This document shows, one piece after another, positions 27,164-35,016 of a stretch of DNA of 38,052 nt (position 1 is the stretch's first letter; every line of letters starts with the position of its first letter). A program made the position numbers and the translations under genes. This stretch comes from Paracoccaceae bacterium (GTDB lineage: Bacteria; Pseudomonadota; Alphaproteobacteria; Rhodobacterales; Rhodobacteraceae), in assembly GCA_029248915.1 (NCBI GenBank), contig JAQWIK010000034.1, positions 1 through 38,052 of the forward strand, read 5' to 3'. The notes under the pieces were generated by a model that saw only the letters and a program-made list of their open reading frames with translations, made no database searches and was not told the DNA's origin.

Positions 27164-27816
27164 TTACATTAATTCTTCGAGACTTAAGAATTGCCGTCCG
27201 CGCAGGCGGTGGCTTTGGCCTGAGCTTGGCATTTTTTTTCATAATAGTTATTTTTTTTCCTTTTGCCATTGGTCCAAATTTAGAGCTGTTATCAAAAGTA
27301 GCTCCTGGGGTACTGTGGGTTGGAGCTCTCTTGGCCTGCCTTTTATCTATTGAACGTATATTTGCGTTAGATTTCGAAGATGGAACTTTGGATTTGCTGG
27401 TAACTTCACCTTTGCCATTAGAGGGCGTTGTAATTTCAAAAGCTCTTGTCCATTGGCTAACAACTGGTTTACCTTTAATCTTTCTAACACCTTTTCTTGG
27501 AGTTTTGCTTGGGCTACAAAACAGCAGTATATTTTTTTTGGTAATTTCACTGATATTTGGAACACCTGCACTGAGCATCATAGGAACATTTGGCGCTGCA
27601 TTAACAGCTGGAATGAAACGAGGTGGACTTTTGTTGTCAATTTTGGTTTTACCTCTTTTTATTCCCACCTTAATTTTTGGAGCAGAGGCGGCCCGGCGAG
27701 GGATTGAAGGTTTTGAAACACAAACCTCTATGCTGTTGCTATTGGGTGTCACGTTGTTAAGTTGGGCTATATTGCCATTTGCGGCTGCCAGCGTGCTTAA
27801 AATTAATTTGCGATGA
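27160..27816 (+). CDS. ccmB: Haem exporter permease CcmB
   Basis: The 218-residue membrane protein has about six membrane segments and the CcmB start LRDLRIAVRAGGGFGLSLAFF, followed by FEDGTLDLLVTSPLPLEGVV and FGAALTAGMKRGGLLLSILVLPLFIP. It forms the membrane channel part of the CcmAB transporter. Translation is coupled to ccmA through the ATGA overlap, and ccmC starts 9 nt after its stop. A long antisense open frame crosses it but has no coding character. Confidence 0.95.
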   Translation: MITLILRDLRIAVRAGGGFGLSLAFFFIIVIFFPFAIGPNLELLSKVAPGVLWVGALLACLLSIERIFALDFEDGTLDLLVTSPLPLEGVVISKALVHWLTTGLPLIFLTPFLGVLLGLQNSSIFFLVISLIFGTPALSIIGTFGAALTAGMKRGGLLLSILVLPLFIPTLIFGAEAARRGIEGFETQTSMLLLLGVTLLSWAILPFAAASVLKINLR

Positions 27817-27825
27817 AGGGTAAAA

Positions 27826-28551
27826 ATGTCTTTTTGGGAATATGCTAATCCAGTAAAATTTCTTAAGCTGTCTGGTACTGTTCTTCCTTATTTTAGTATT
27901 TTGGCTGCCATTACAATTATTGCCGGAATAACTTGGGGGTTTTTGTTTACTCCAGATGACTACAAGCAAGGCGCAACAGTAAAAATACTATATGTGCACG
28001 TCCCATCTGCTTTTATAGCCATAAATGCATGGTTTATGATGCTTGTTGCTTCAATTATTTGGTTGATAAGAAGACATCACGTTAGCGCTCTTGCTGCAAA
28101 GGCAGCAGCACCTATAGGAATTGCGATGACAATTATAGGTTTAGTCACTGGTGCTCTTTGGGGTCAGCCTATGTGGGGAACGTGGTGGGAGTGGGATCCT
28201 AAGTTGACTTCATTTTTAATTCTATTTTTGTTTTACCTGGGCTATATTGTTCTTTGGGCAGCGGTTGAAGATCCGGATACTGCCGCTGATTTAACTTCCA
28301 TATTGTGTGTAGTGGGATCTGTCTTTGCCGTATTGTCCAGATACGCAACTGTTTTTTGGAACCAAGGTTTACATCAAGATGCATCACTATCGGTTGATAA
28401 GGAAGAACATGTGGCTGATGTATTCTATTATCCTTTAATAGTAGTTATGGCTGGGTTTGTTTTGCTTTTTATTGCACTGGTATTACTTAATACGAGGTCG
28501 GAAATAATGAAAAGGAAAGCGGGTGCCATAATTGCCCGTGGTAAGATTTAA
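27826..28551 (+). CDS. ccmC: Haem handling protein CcmC
   Basis: The 241-residue protein has six membrane segments and the tryptophan-rich haem-binding motif MWGTWWEWDPKLTS at about residues 115-128, with periplasmic His residues in the flanking loops (LYVHVPSAF and the later NQGLHQDASL). CcmC presents haem to CcmE at the outer face of the inner membrane. GAAGGG precedes its ATG. The stop is followed after one base by the ccmD start. Length and motif are normal. Confidence 0.97.
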   Translation: MSFWEYANPVKFLKLSGTVLPYFSILAAITIIAGITWGFLFTPDDYKQGATVKILYVHVPSAFIAINAWFMMLVASIIWLIRRHHVSALAAKAAAPIGIAMTIIGLVTGALWGQPMWGTWWEWDPKLTSFLILFLFYLGYIVLWAAVEDPDTAADLTSILCVVGSVFAVLSRYATVFWNQGLHQDASLSVDKEEHVADVFYYPLIVVMAGFVLLFIALVLLNTRSEIMKRKAGAIIARGKI

Positions 28552-28552
28552 A

Positions 28553-28705
28553 ATGCCAGATTTGGGTGAATATGCTTTTAATGTGTTAGCCTCTTATGGG
28601 GCAACAAGTTTGGTAATTTTGATAGTAATTATTTGGTCTTATATGAAATACGATCGAGCCAAAAAAACTTTATCGAGAGTAGAAAGAAAAGTTAATGAAA
28701 AATAA
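28553..28705 (+). CDS. ccmD: Haem exporter protein CcmD (small ORF)
   Basis: A 50-residue frame starts with ATG at 28553, one base after the ccmC stop, and ends with TAA at 28703-28705, overlapping the ccmG start by 11 nt. It encodes a short N-terminal part (MPDLGEYAFNVLASYG), a membrane helix (ATSLVILIVIIWSYM), and a charged C-terminus (YDRAKKTLSRVERKV). This is exactly the CcmD pattern: a single-span protein that stabilises the CcmABC complex with CcmE. Position between ccmC and ccmG supports the call. It is easily missed because of its size. Confidence 0.93.
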   Translation: MPDLGEYAFNVLASYGATSLVILIVIIWSYMKYDRAKKTLSRVERKVNEK

Positions 28706-29240
28706 GCGTACTCCTCCGCTTATTATTTTGCCACCTCTCATTTTTTTGGGCCTAGCTACGCTTTTTATTTTGGGTATTAAAAGAGAAAACCCAAATAATC
28801 TGCCGTCCGTATTTATTAATAAATCTGCTCCGACCATTACAGACGTGCCTTTGGATGGCTATAATCCAGTCTCAATTGATGAGATAGAAAGTCCAAATAT
28901 TAAGTTGGTTAATTTTTGGGCGAGCTGGTGTCCACCTTGCCGGGCAGAGCACCCTAAACTATTAGAACTTTCTGAGCAAGGAGTTCAGATAATTGGCGTA
29001 AACTTTAATGATAATAAAAATAATGCGAGCTCGTATTTACAAGAAAGTGGTAATCCTTTCACAAGTATAGCATTTGACCCATCAGGTAAAACTGCAATTG
29101 ACTGGGGTGTTACTGCTCCGCCAGAAACGTTCATTCTTAATGGTGATGGATTAGTTATTTTTCGCTTTGCAGGTCCATTAGTAGGAACCGATTATGAAAA
29201 TAGGTTCGAGCCAGCTCTGAAAGACGCCTTAAAAGATTAA
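28695..29240 (+). CDS. ccmG: Thiol:disulfide interchange protein CcmG/DsbE
   Basis: The 181-residue thioredoxin-fold protein has an N-terminal membrane anchor (about residues 8-27), and the active site WCPPC at 78-82 (Cys79, Cys82) inside NFWASWCPPCRAEHP. The cis-proline segment follows as VTAPPETFILNGDG. It keeps the CXXCH cysteines of apocytochrome c reduced in the periplasm. Its ATG lies inside the end of ccmD. It is the last gene of the rightward ccm run; ccmE, ccmF and ccmH do not follow. Confidence 0.97.
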   Translation: MKNKRTPPLIILPPLIFLGLATLFILGIKRENPNNLPSVFINKSAPTITDVPLDGYNPVSIDEIESPNIKLVNFWASWCPPCRAEHPKLLELSEQGVQIIGVNFNDNKNNASSYLQESGNPFTSIAFDPSGKTAIDWGVTAPPETFILNGDGLVIFRFAGPLVGTDYENRFEPALKDALKD

Positions 29241-29242
29241 AC

Positions 29243-29262
29243 GATGAGCCTTTTTGCTCATC
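29243..29262. terminator. Hairpin between convergent ccmG and acnB
   Basis: GATGAGC (29243-29249) and GCTCATC (29256-29262) form a perfect 7-bp stem with a 6-nt loop containing a T-run. It lies just 2 nt after the ccmG stop and 8 nt from the acnB stop. No U-run follows on either side, so it is at best a weak bidirectional terminator. Confidence 0.5.
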
Positions 29263-29270
29263 TAACGAAC

Positions 29271-32063
29271 CTAATAGTGTGCAGATAATGCCTCTAAAGA
29301 ATTCTTTTTAGGAGGCTTAAACTTTGTAAGATCAATTCCAACAACAGCCTGCTTATATTCATCAATATTTGGAGTTCTACCTAAAATAGCGGATAAAACT
29401 ACTACTGGCGTCGATGCCAGTAATGACTCGCCAGCTTTGCTATCGGTATCTTCTACGACGCGCCCTTTAAATAGTCTTGTAGATGTTGCAAGGACAGTAT
29501 CACCTTTTGCAGCTTTTTCTTGATTGCCCATACAAAGATTACAACCAGGTCTTTCAAGATAAAGAATATTTTCATACTCAGTTCTGGCTTTAGTTTTAGG
29601 ATTTTCGTCACTAAATTCATAACCCGAATACTTTTTTAGAATATCCCAATCACCTTCATCCTTCAATTCTTCAACAATGTTATATGTTGGTGCGGCAACA
29701 ACTAATGGTGCTTTAAAGTCAACTTTGCCATTTTTTTCTTCTAAATTTCGTAACATTTGAGCAACAATTTTAATATCACCTTTATGAACCATACATGAGC
29801 CAACAAAACCTAGGTCAACTTTCTTTTCCGCGTTGTAATATGAAACGGGACGGATCGTATCGTGAGTATATCGTTTCGAAATATCAATATTATTTACGTC
29901 AGGGTCAGCAATCATCGGCTCATTAATTAAATCCAAATCCACCACTACTTCTGCAAAATATTTTGCATTATTATCGGGTTTTAGTGCTGGCTTCTTGCCG
30001 TTTAGAATTTCGTTAATGCGAATTTGGGCAATATCTATAAGGCCACTTAACATATTCGCATTATTTTCCATTCCTTTTTCAATCATAATCTTTATTCTAT
30101 CACGTGCTATTTCCAATGATTTGATGAGCGTCTTATCTTCTGAGATACAAATGGAAGCTTTTGCTTTCATTTCAGCGGTCCAGTCGGTGAAAGTGAAGGC
30201 TTGATCTGCAAGGAGGGTGCCAATGTGAACCTCTATTACTCTCCCTTGAAACACATTATCACCAAATTGTTTAAGCATCTGGGCTTGCGTGGCATGCACG
30301 ACATCTCTGAAATCCATGTGGTCCGCCATAGAGCCTTTAAAGGTTACTTTTACCGATTCAGGAATTGGCATGGTGGCTTCACCGGTAGCTAAAGCCAGAG
30401 CGACAGTTCCTGAGTCAGCGCCGAAAGCTACTCCTTTAGACATTCTAGTGTGTGAGTCTCCACCAATAATGATGGCCCAGTCATCCACAGTGATATCATT
30501 CAAAACTTTATGGATTACGTCTGTCATAGGGTGATACAACCCTTTTGGATCGCGCCCAGTTACTAAACCAAACCCGTGCATAAAATTCATGAGTTTAGGC
30601 GTATTTTCCTGTGCCTTAACATCCCATACAGACGCTGTATGGCATCCGGATTGATAAGCACCATCCACACTGGGTGCTAGAACGGTAGCAGCCATCGCTT
30701 CAAGTTCCTGAGCAGTCATCAAACCAGTAGTATCCTGCGATCCTACTATATTTACCATTACTCGAACATCGGAGCCCGCATGTAAAAACCTATCTCCTTT
30801 AATTCCTTGAGCATTTGCATTGAAAATCTTTTCAACGGCAGTCATTCCCTGATTTGCATGAGTTACTTCGCGCGCTTTTGCATAAGCTGATTTGAGTTCT
30901 ACGCCTAAAGCTTCGCAGGCAAGACTTTGAAGCTTTTTCCCAAATACAATTGAATATGAACCGCCAGCCTTCATAAATTCCATCTTCTGTGGCGTAAAGG
31001 CAGACGATAAATCGACAAGCTCTTCATCTCCAGATGCACTAAGCAACTTTTTTCTTTTAATATCTATTTTTAGAAGTGTTCCTGAGTCCACAGAATACTT
31101 TTGTTCTAATATTGGGGAATCATCATTATTGAGGATTGGTTTTCCGTTTTGGTCAATTTTTTTGACCCAGTTTTTCAAATCTATTCCAATTCCACCAGTA
31201 ACACCAACAGTTGTAAGAAAGATCGGAGAAACACCATTCGTTCCCGCCACTATAGGAGCTGAGTTAACAAAGGGCACATAAGGACTAGACTGCTTTCCTG
31301 TCCATAGAGCTACATTATTTATTCCAGACATTCTTGACGATCCAACGCCCATTGTGCCTTTCTCGGCGATCAGCATTACGCGCCTATTTGGGTACTTTAG
31401 CTTAAGTTTCTCAATTTCTTTTTGAGCTCTTTCAGAAATGAAACATTTCCCGTGAAGTTCGCGATCAGCTCTTGAATGCGCTTGATTGCCCGGAGACAAA
31501 AGGTCTGTTGATATGTCTCCCTCGCCAGCAATATATGTCACAATTTCAATTTCATCTTCTATTTCAGGAAGTTTTGTGAAAAATTCAGCATTTGAGTAAC
31601 TTTTTAAAATACTTTCCGCTATAGAGCTATTATCTCGATAAGCTGAGATTAATCTTGCTGTATCAGCTTCATATAGAAAAACCTGTGTCTTCAGCACTTC
31701 TGCCGCTTTTTCTGAAATTATTTTGTCTGAGCTCAAGGCTAGGTCAATTAAAACTTTGATCGATGGACCGCCCTTCATATGCGATAGAAGTTCAAAGGCA
31801 CGATCTATGGATACTTTGTCAATTTGATAAATACCACTTATGATTTGCTTCAGAAACTCAGCTTTTTCACCAGCTGCTTTTGTTGTACCTGGCAGCATAT
31901 TGAATATAAGAAAGTCAACGCATTTGTCGTGATACTTGCTGTTTTGGGATTTAACGTGAGTAATAATCTCACGCGCTAAATCGCCATTATCAATGGGCTT
32001 TGCACTTAATCCTTGTTCTTTTCTTAATTTTATCTCAGTAAGATATTCTTCAAATAAATCCAT
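29271..32063 (-). CDS. acnB: Aconitate hydratase B (bifunctional with 2-methylisocitrate dehydratase)
   Basis: The 930-residue enzyme interconverts citrate and isocitrate in the TCA cycle and, in AcnB-type enzymes, also 2-methylisocitrate. The N-terminal HEAT-like domain (about 1-160) is followed by the swivelling domain and the catalytic core with RVMLIAEKGTMGVGSSRMSG, SGCHTASVWD and DDWAIIIGGDSHTRMSKGVAFGADSG. The 4Fe-4S ligands are Cys757 (GSCMVHKG) and Cys841/Cys844 (GCNLCMGN). The spacing between Cys757 and Cys841 is wider than in E. coli AcnB. The ribosome site is weak. A palindrome lies at the predicted transcription start. Iron-free AcnB also acts as an RNA-binding regulator in some bacteria; nothing here tests that. 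Confidence 0.97.
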   Translation of the reverse strand: MDLFEEYLTEIKLRKEQGLSAKPIDNGDLAREIITHVKSQNSKYHDKCVDFLIFNMLPGTTKAAGEKAEFLKQIISGIYQIDKVSIDRAFELLSHMKGGPSIKVLIDLALSSDKIISEKAAEVLKTQVFLYEADTARLISAYRDNSSIAESILKSYSNAEFFTKLPEIEDEIEIVTYIAGEGDISTDLLSPGNQAHSRADRELHGKCFISERAQKEIEKLKLKYPNRRVMLIAEKGTMGVGSSRMSGINNVALWTGKQSSPYVPFVNSAPIVAGTNGVSPIFLTTVGVTGGIGIDLKNWVKKIDQNGKPILNNDDSPILEQKYSVDSGTLLKIDIKRKKLLSASGDEELVDLSSAFTPQKMEFMKAGGSYSIVFGKKLQSLACEALGVELKSAYAKAREVTHANQGMTAVEKIFNANAQGIKGDRFLHAGSDVRVMVNIVGSQDTTGLMTAQELEAMAATVLAPSVDGAYQSGCHTASVWDVKAQENTPKLMNFMHGFGLVTGRDPKGLYHPMTDVIHKVLNDITVDDWAIIIGGDSHTRMSKGVAFGADSGTVALALATGEATMPIPESVKVTFKGSMADHMDFRDVVHATQAQMLKQFGDNVFQGRVIEVHIGTLLADQAFTFTDWTAEMKAKASICISEDKTLIKSLEIARDRIKIMIEKGMENNANMLSGLIDIAQIRINEILNGKKPALKPDNNAKYFAEVVVDLDLINEPMIADPDVNNIDISKRYTHDTIRPVSYYNAEKKVDLGFVGSCMVHKGDIKIVAQMLRNLEEKNGKVDFKAPLVVAAPTYNIVEELKDEGDWDILKKYSGYEFSDENPKTKARTEYENILYLERPGCNLCMGNQEKAAKGDTVLATSTRLFKGRVVEDTDSKAGESLLASTPVVVLSAILGRTPNIDEYKQAVVGIDLTKFKPPKKNSLEALSAHY

Positions 32064-32097
32064 TGGAAATAAAGCCTAATAATTGGGGATTAATCAA

Positions 32098-32136
32098 ATT
32101 GTATACAATAGTACACTATAGATAATATAGGTGCAA
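32098..32136 (-). promoter_or_regulatory. Predicted acnB promoter with palindromic operator-like site
   Basis: On the minus strand TTGCAC (plus 32131-32136) and TACTAT (plus 32108-32113) are spaced by 17 nt. The perfect 12-base palindrome ATTGTATACAAT (32098-32109) begins inside the -10 and covers the expected start point, 35 nt before the acnB ATG. TTGTATACAA-like palindromes are typical of GntR/FadR-type repressors (family knowledge), so repression of acnB is a reasonable inference. No regulator gene lies nearby. Confidence 0.45.
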
Positions 32137-32166
32137 GTCTGCATGATCGAAAATTGTAAATATATT

Positions 32167-33471
32167 TTAATCGAAAAACACTCTTTGGAAAATCGTATCG
32201 ACATGTTTTGTGTGGTAGCCAAGATCAAATTTTTCGTAAATTTCTTCTTTTGTTAGCACCCTCAAAACTTCTGGATCGTTGAGGAGTTCCGTTTTGAAGT
32301 CTTTACCGTCTTCCCAAACTTTCATCGCGTTCTTTTGTACTAATTTGTACGCATCTTCGCGATTCATACCCGCTTGCGTCAAGGCAAGCAGAACACGCTG
32401 AGACATAATTAACCCACGAAATTTATTCATATTTTTTATCATATTATCCGGGTAAACCACCAATTTTTTAACAACAGATGTTAAGCGCGCTAAGGCAAAA
32501 TCTAAAGTTACTGTAGTATCAGGGCCAATATTTCTTTCTACGGAACTGTGGCTGATATCTCTTTCATGCCAAAGCGTAACATTTTCCAGGGCAGGTATAA
32601 CTGCCATTCTCACAAGACGAGAAAGGCCTGTAAGATTTTCAGTTAAAACTGGATTTCTTTTGTGCGGCATCGCAGAAGAGCCTTTTTGGCCCTGTGAGAA
32701 GTATTCTTCAGCTTCCAGAACCTCGGTTCTTTGCATATGTCTAATTTCTGTTGCGATGTTTTCTATAGAGCTAGCAATGACTCCCAAAGTGGCAAAGAAT
32801 GCTGCATGTCTGTCTCTTGGTATAACTTGGGTTGATATTGGTTCAGGAATAAGACCTAACTTTTCGCAGACATATTTTTCAATGAAGGGATCGATATTTG
32901 CAAATGTACCAACCGCACCAGAAATAGCGCCGGTTGCTATTTCATTTTTTGCTATTTCTAATCGACTTCTGTTTCTCTTCATTTCAGCAAAAAATCTTGC
33001 AAAGGTTAGCCCCATAGTCGTTGGCTCGGCGTGAATGCCGTGACTTCTTCCTATTCTGACAGTCATCTTGTGTTCTTCAGCTCTCATTTTCAAAGCACTC
33101 AGAAGCTCATCAAGATTTTCTATTAAGATATCACTCGCACGTACTAATTGAACATTTAAACAGGTATCTAACACATCAGAGCTTGTCATACCTTGATGTA
33201 CAAAACGAGCTTCTTCACTTCCGATGTGTTCAGCTAAGTGGGTTAAAAATGCAATTACATCATGCTTTGTTGTTGCTTCAATTTCATCTATTCGGGCGAC
33301 GTCAAACTCAACATCTTTTGCTTTCCATACTGCTTCTGCGTTTTCTAATGGTATTACACCTATTTTAGCCATTGCATCGCAAGCATGCGCTTCAATTTCA
33401 TACCAAATTTTAAACTTCGTGCTTGGTGACCATATATCTACCATTTGGGGGCGCGAGTAACGTGGTATCAT
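32167..33471 (-). CDS. purB: Adenylosuccinate lyase
   Basis: The 434-residue fumarase/aspartase-superfamily enzyme catalyses two steps of purine synthesis: SAICAR to AICAR plus fumarate, and adenylosuccinate to AMP plus fumarate. It begins MIPRYSRPQMVDIWSPSTKF, contains KHDVIAFL and HQGMTSSDVLDT (about 85-105), IGRSHGIHAEPTTMG with the catalytic-type His, and the superfamily signature GSSAMPHKRNPV at about residues 263-274. The ATG at 33469-33471 has AAGGA seven nt upstream. It follows dddP in the same direction with a 90-base gap. Confidence 0.98.
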   Translation of the reverse strand: MIPRYSRPQMVDIWSPSTKFKIWYEIEAHACDAMAKIGVIPLENAEAVWKAKDVEFDVARIDEIEATTKHDVIAFLTHLAEHIGSEEARFVHQGMTSSDVLDTCLNVQLVRASDILIENLDELLSALKMRAEEHKMTVRIGRSHGIHAEPTTMGLTFARFFAEMKRNRSRLEIAKNEIATGAISGAVGTFANIDPFIEKYVCEKLGLIPEPISTQVIPRDRHAAFFATLGVIASSIENIATEIRHMQRTEVLEAEEYFSQGQKGSSAMPHKRNPVLTENLTGLSRLVRMAVIPALENVTLWHERDISHSSVERNIGPDTTVTLDFALARLTSVVKKLVVYPDNMIKNMNKFRGLIMSQRVLLALTQAGMNREDAYKLVQKNAMKVWEDGKDFKTELLNDPEVLRVLTKEEIYEKFDLGYHTKHVDTIFQRVFFD

Positions 33472-33561
33472 TTGCCAATCCTTTTGGAAATAGTTCTGAA
33501 ATTGATGTACTTGGCTATTTCTAAAACGGCAAGGGTAGGGCGGATGTGTTTTTTAAAAAAC

Positions 33562-34905
33562 TCAAACATTTCCCATCAAAACTGGGTCAAATGGGTATTT
33601 TGTAATATTTTCATAGCCACTTTCTGTTATAAGAACCTGGTCTTCTAATTTGATAGAAAAATCTCCATTCTCGGGGCTCACCAATGCCTCGACGCATAGT
33701 ACCATTCCAGGCTCAAGAAAATAGTCATATGCACCTTCTACAAATTTATCGGGATAGGCTATTAATGGCCATTCATCGCATAAGCCAACACCGTGCATTA
33801 GGCATCCGTATTTACCTTTTTGAAAACTTTTATCTAATATGTGTGAATTGAAGGTAAGGTCACGCATATTAACACCTGGGCCTAATAGCTCCATATTAGT
33901 CAATATGTGTTCGTGTGCGTGTTGCATGGCATAAATCATATCTGGACGAGGCGATTTGTCACCAATCCACCAAGTTCTGCTTATATCAACACAAATTCCA
34001 TAAGAACCTACAAGATCAGTATCAAAGGCTATTATTTCGTTATTTTGAGCTATTCGAGGTCCGCATTCTTGAAACCATGGATTAGTCCGAGGGCCAGATG
34101 CTAGTAAACGCGTCTCGATCCACTCTCCACCCCTTTTAATATTTTCCGCATGCAAAACGGCCCAAATATCATCTTCACTTGTATTTCCCTTGGGGACTTG
34201 CAGTCTGGCTTCTTTTTCCATAATCGCAACTGCATTTTCGCAGGCTACTGAAGCGCATCGCATCGCTAAAATTTCATCTTTTCCCTTAACGGAACGACAT
34301 TTTTCTGTAACTTCTTCGCCTTCCATTATTTCAAAGCCCTGTGCTTCTAAGGAACGTAATCCGTGAAGCATGATTTTATCGACAGCAAGTCTCATATTTG
34401 ACTGAGAGTGTTCGGTAATTAAAGCTCTCACCTCATTTGAGAATTTATCTGCAGCAATATCAATTTTATCGCCTCTATCGAAGTAAAAGAGATCTGCTCC
34501 AGATCTTTGCTCTTTTATTAAAAGGTTAAATTCGCTCAGAAATGGTGAGTTTTTATAATCCCAGATGACCATATACCCGTCGCTGCAAAGTAAAACCGCT
34601 CTAAAAGGATTGTGGGTATTCCAAAGCTGCATATTTGTACTGTCTGTAGCGTACCTAATATTTAATGGGTCAAACAAAAGTAAGCCGCCATATCCTCTTT
34701 GTACTATGTGATCTGTCAGCCTCTTCCATCTATATTCCCTCATACGAGGCAAATTTGGTAAGGCTAGTCCAGATTGGCGCCATTCATCATAGGCTAGTTT
34801 GGTCGGACCAATTTCCACTCGGTCTTTATTATTTGGCGTTTTATCGCCCAAAATTATACCCTGGGACGGATCTATTTTTCGATTGTCTCGAAAATGGTTG
34901 TTCAA
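33562..34905 (-). CDS. dddP: DMSP lyase DddP (M24 peptidase-fold)
   Basis: The 447-residue protein matches DddP of roseobacters nearly end to end: RKIDPSQG near the start, YATDSTNMQLWNTHNPFRA, GGEWIETRLLASGPRTNPWFQECGP (in two parts) and YPFDPVLMG at the end. DddP cleaves dimethylsulfoniopropionate to acrylate and dimethyl sulfide. Metal-binding residues Asp295, Asp297, Asp307, His371, Glu406 and Glu421, and catalytic Asp377, fall at the same numbers reported for the Ruegeria lacuscaerulensis enzyme if translation starts at TTG 34905. That TTG has GGAG at 34912-34915, six nt upstream; the in-frame GTG at 34917 would add four residues. It is divergent from the DUF3445 gene and upstream of purB. 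Acrylate-using genes are not in the window. Confidence 0.95.
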   Translation of the reverse strand: MNNHFRDNRKIDPSQGIILGDKTPNNKDRVEIGPTKLAYDEWRQSGLALPNLPRMREYRWKRLTDHIVQRGYGGLLLFDPLNIRYATDSTNMQLWNTHNPFRAVLLCSDGYMVIWDYKNSPFLSEFNLLIKEQRSGADLFYFDRGDKIDIAADKFSNEVRALITEHSQSNMRLAVDKIMLHGLRSLEAQGFEIMEGEEVTEKCRSVKGKDEILAMRCASVACENAVAIMEKEARLQVPKGNTSEDDIWAVLHAENIKRGGEWIETRLLASGPRTNPWFQECGPRIAQNNEIIAFDTDLVGSYGICVDISRTWWIGDKSPRPDMIYAMQHAHEHILTNMELLGPGVNMRDLTFNSHILDKSFQKGKYGCLMHGVGLCDEWPLIAYPDKFVEGAYDYFLEPGMVLCVEALVSPENGDFSIKLEDQVLITESGYENITKYPFDPVLMGNV

Positions 34906-34946
34906 TTCAAGCTCCACTATTTTCTTGAGATTTACCTAAATTTTCG

Positions 34947-34969
34947 ATTATGTCAGGTTTAAAACCGAC
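34947..34969 (-). promoter_or_regulatory. Candidate dddP -10 with overlapping imperfect palindrome
   Basis: In the 111-base gap between dddP and the divergent DUF3445 gene, the minus strand has CATAAT (plus 34947-34952, five of six to the consensus -10). Directly upstream and overlapping by one base is an 18-base imperfect palindrome (34952-34969, seven of nine pairs, core GGTTTAAAACC). A site in the spacer fits an operator. No good -35 is visible, in keeping with activator control (inference). Confidence 0.35.
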
Positions 34970-35016
34970 CATACTTTTTGTCGCTATTTAGCATACAATT
35001 ACCTAAAGGACCCAGA

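Noticed and set aside
27018-27752. A 244-codon open frame on the minus strand
   Set aside because: It lies almost wholly antisense to ccmB and the end of ccmA, is rich in Lys, Pro and Ser as expected from the reverse of hydrophobic codons, and has no family motif.
33548-33561. Palindrome GTTTTTTAAAAAAC at the dddP stop as a terminator
   Set aside because: It has no loop and consists almost only of A/T pairs, so it would not form a stable hairpin; it is likely composition bias.
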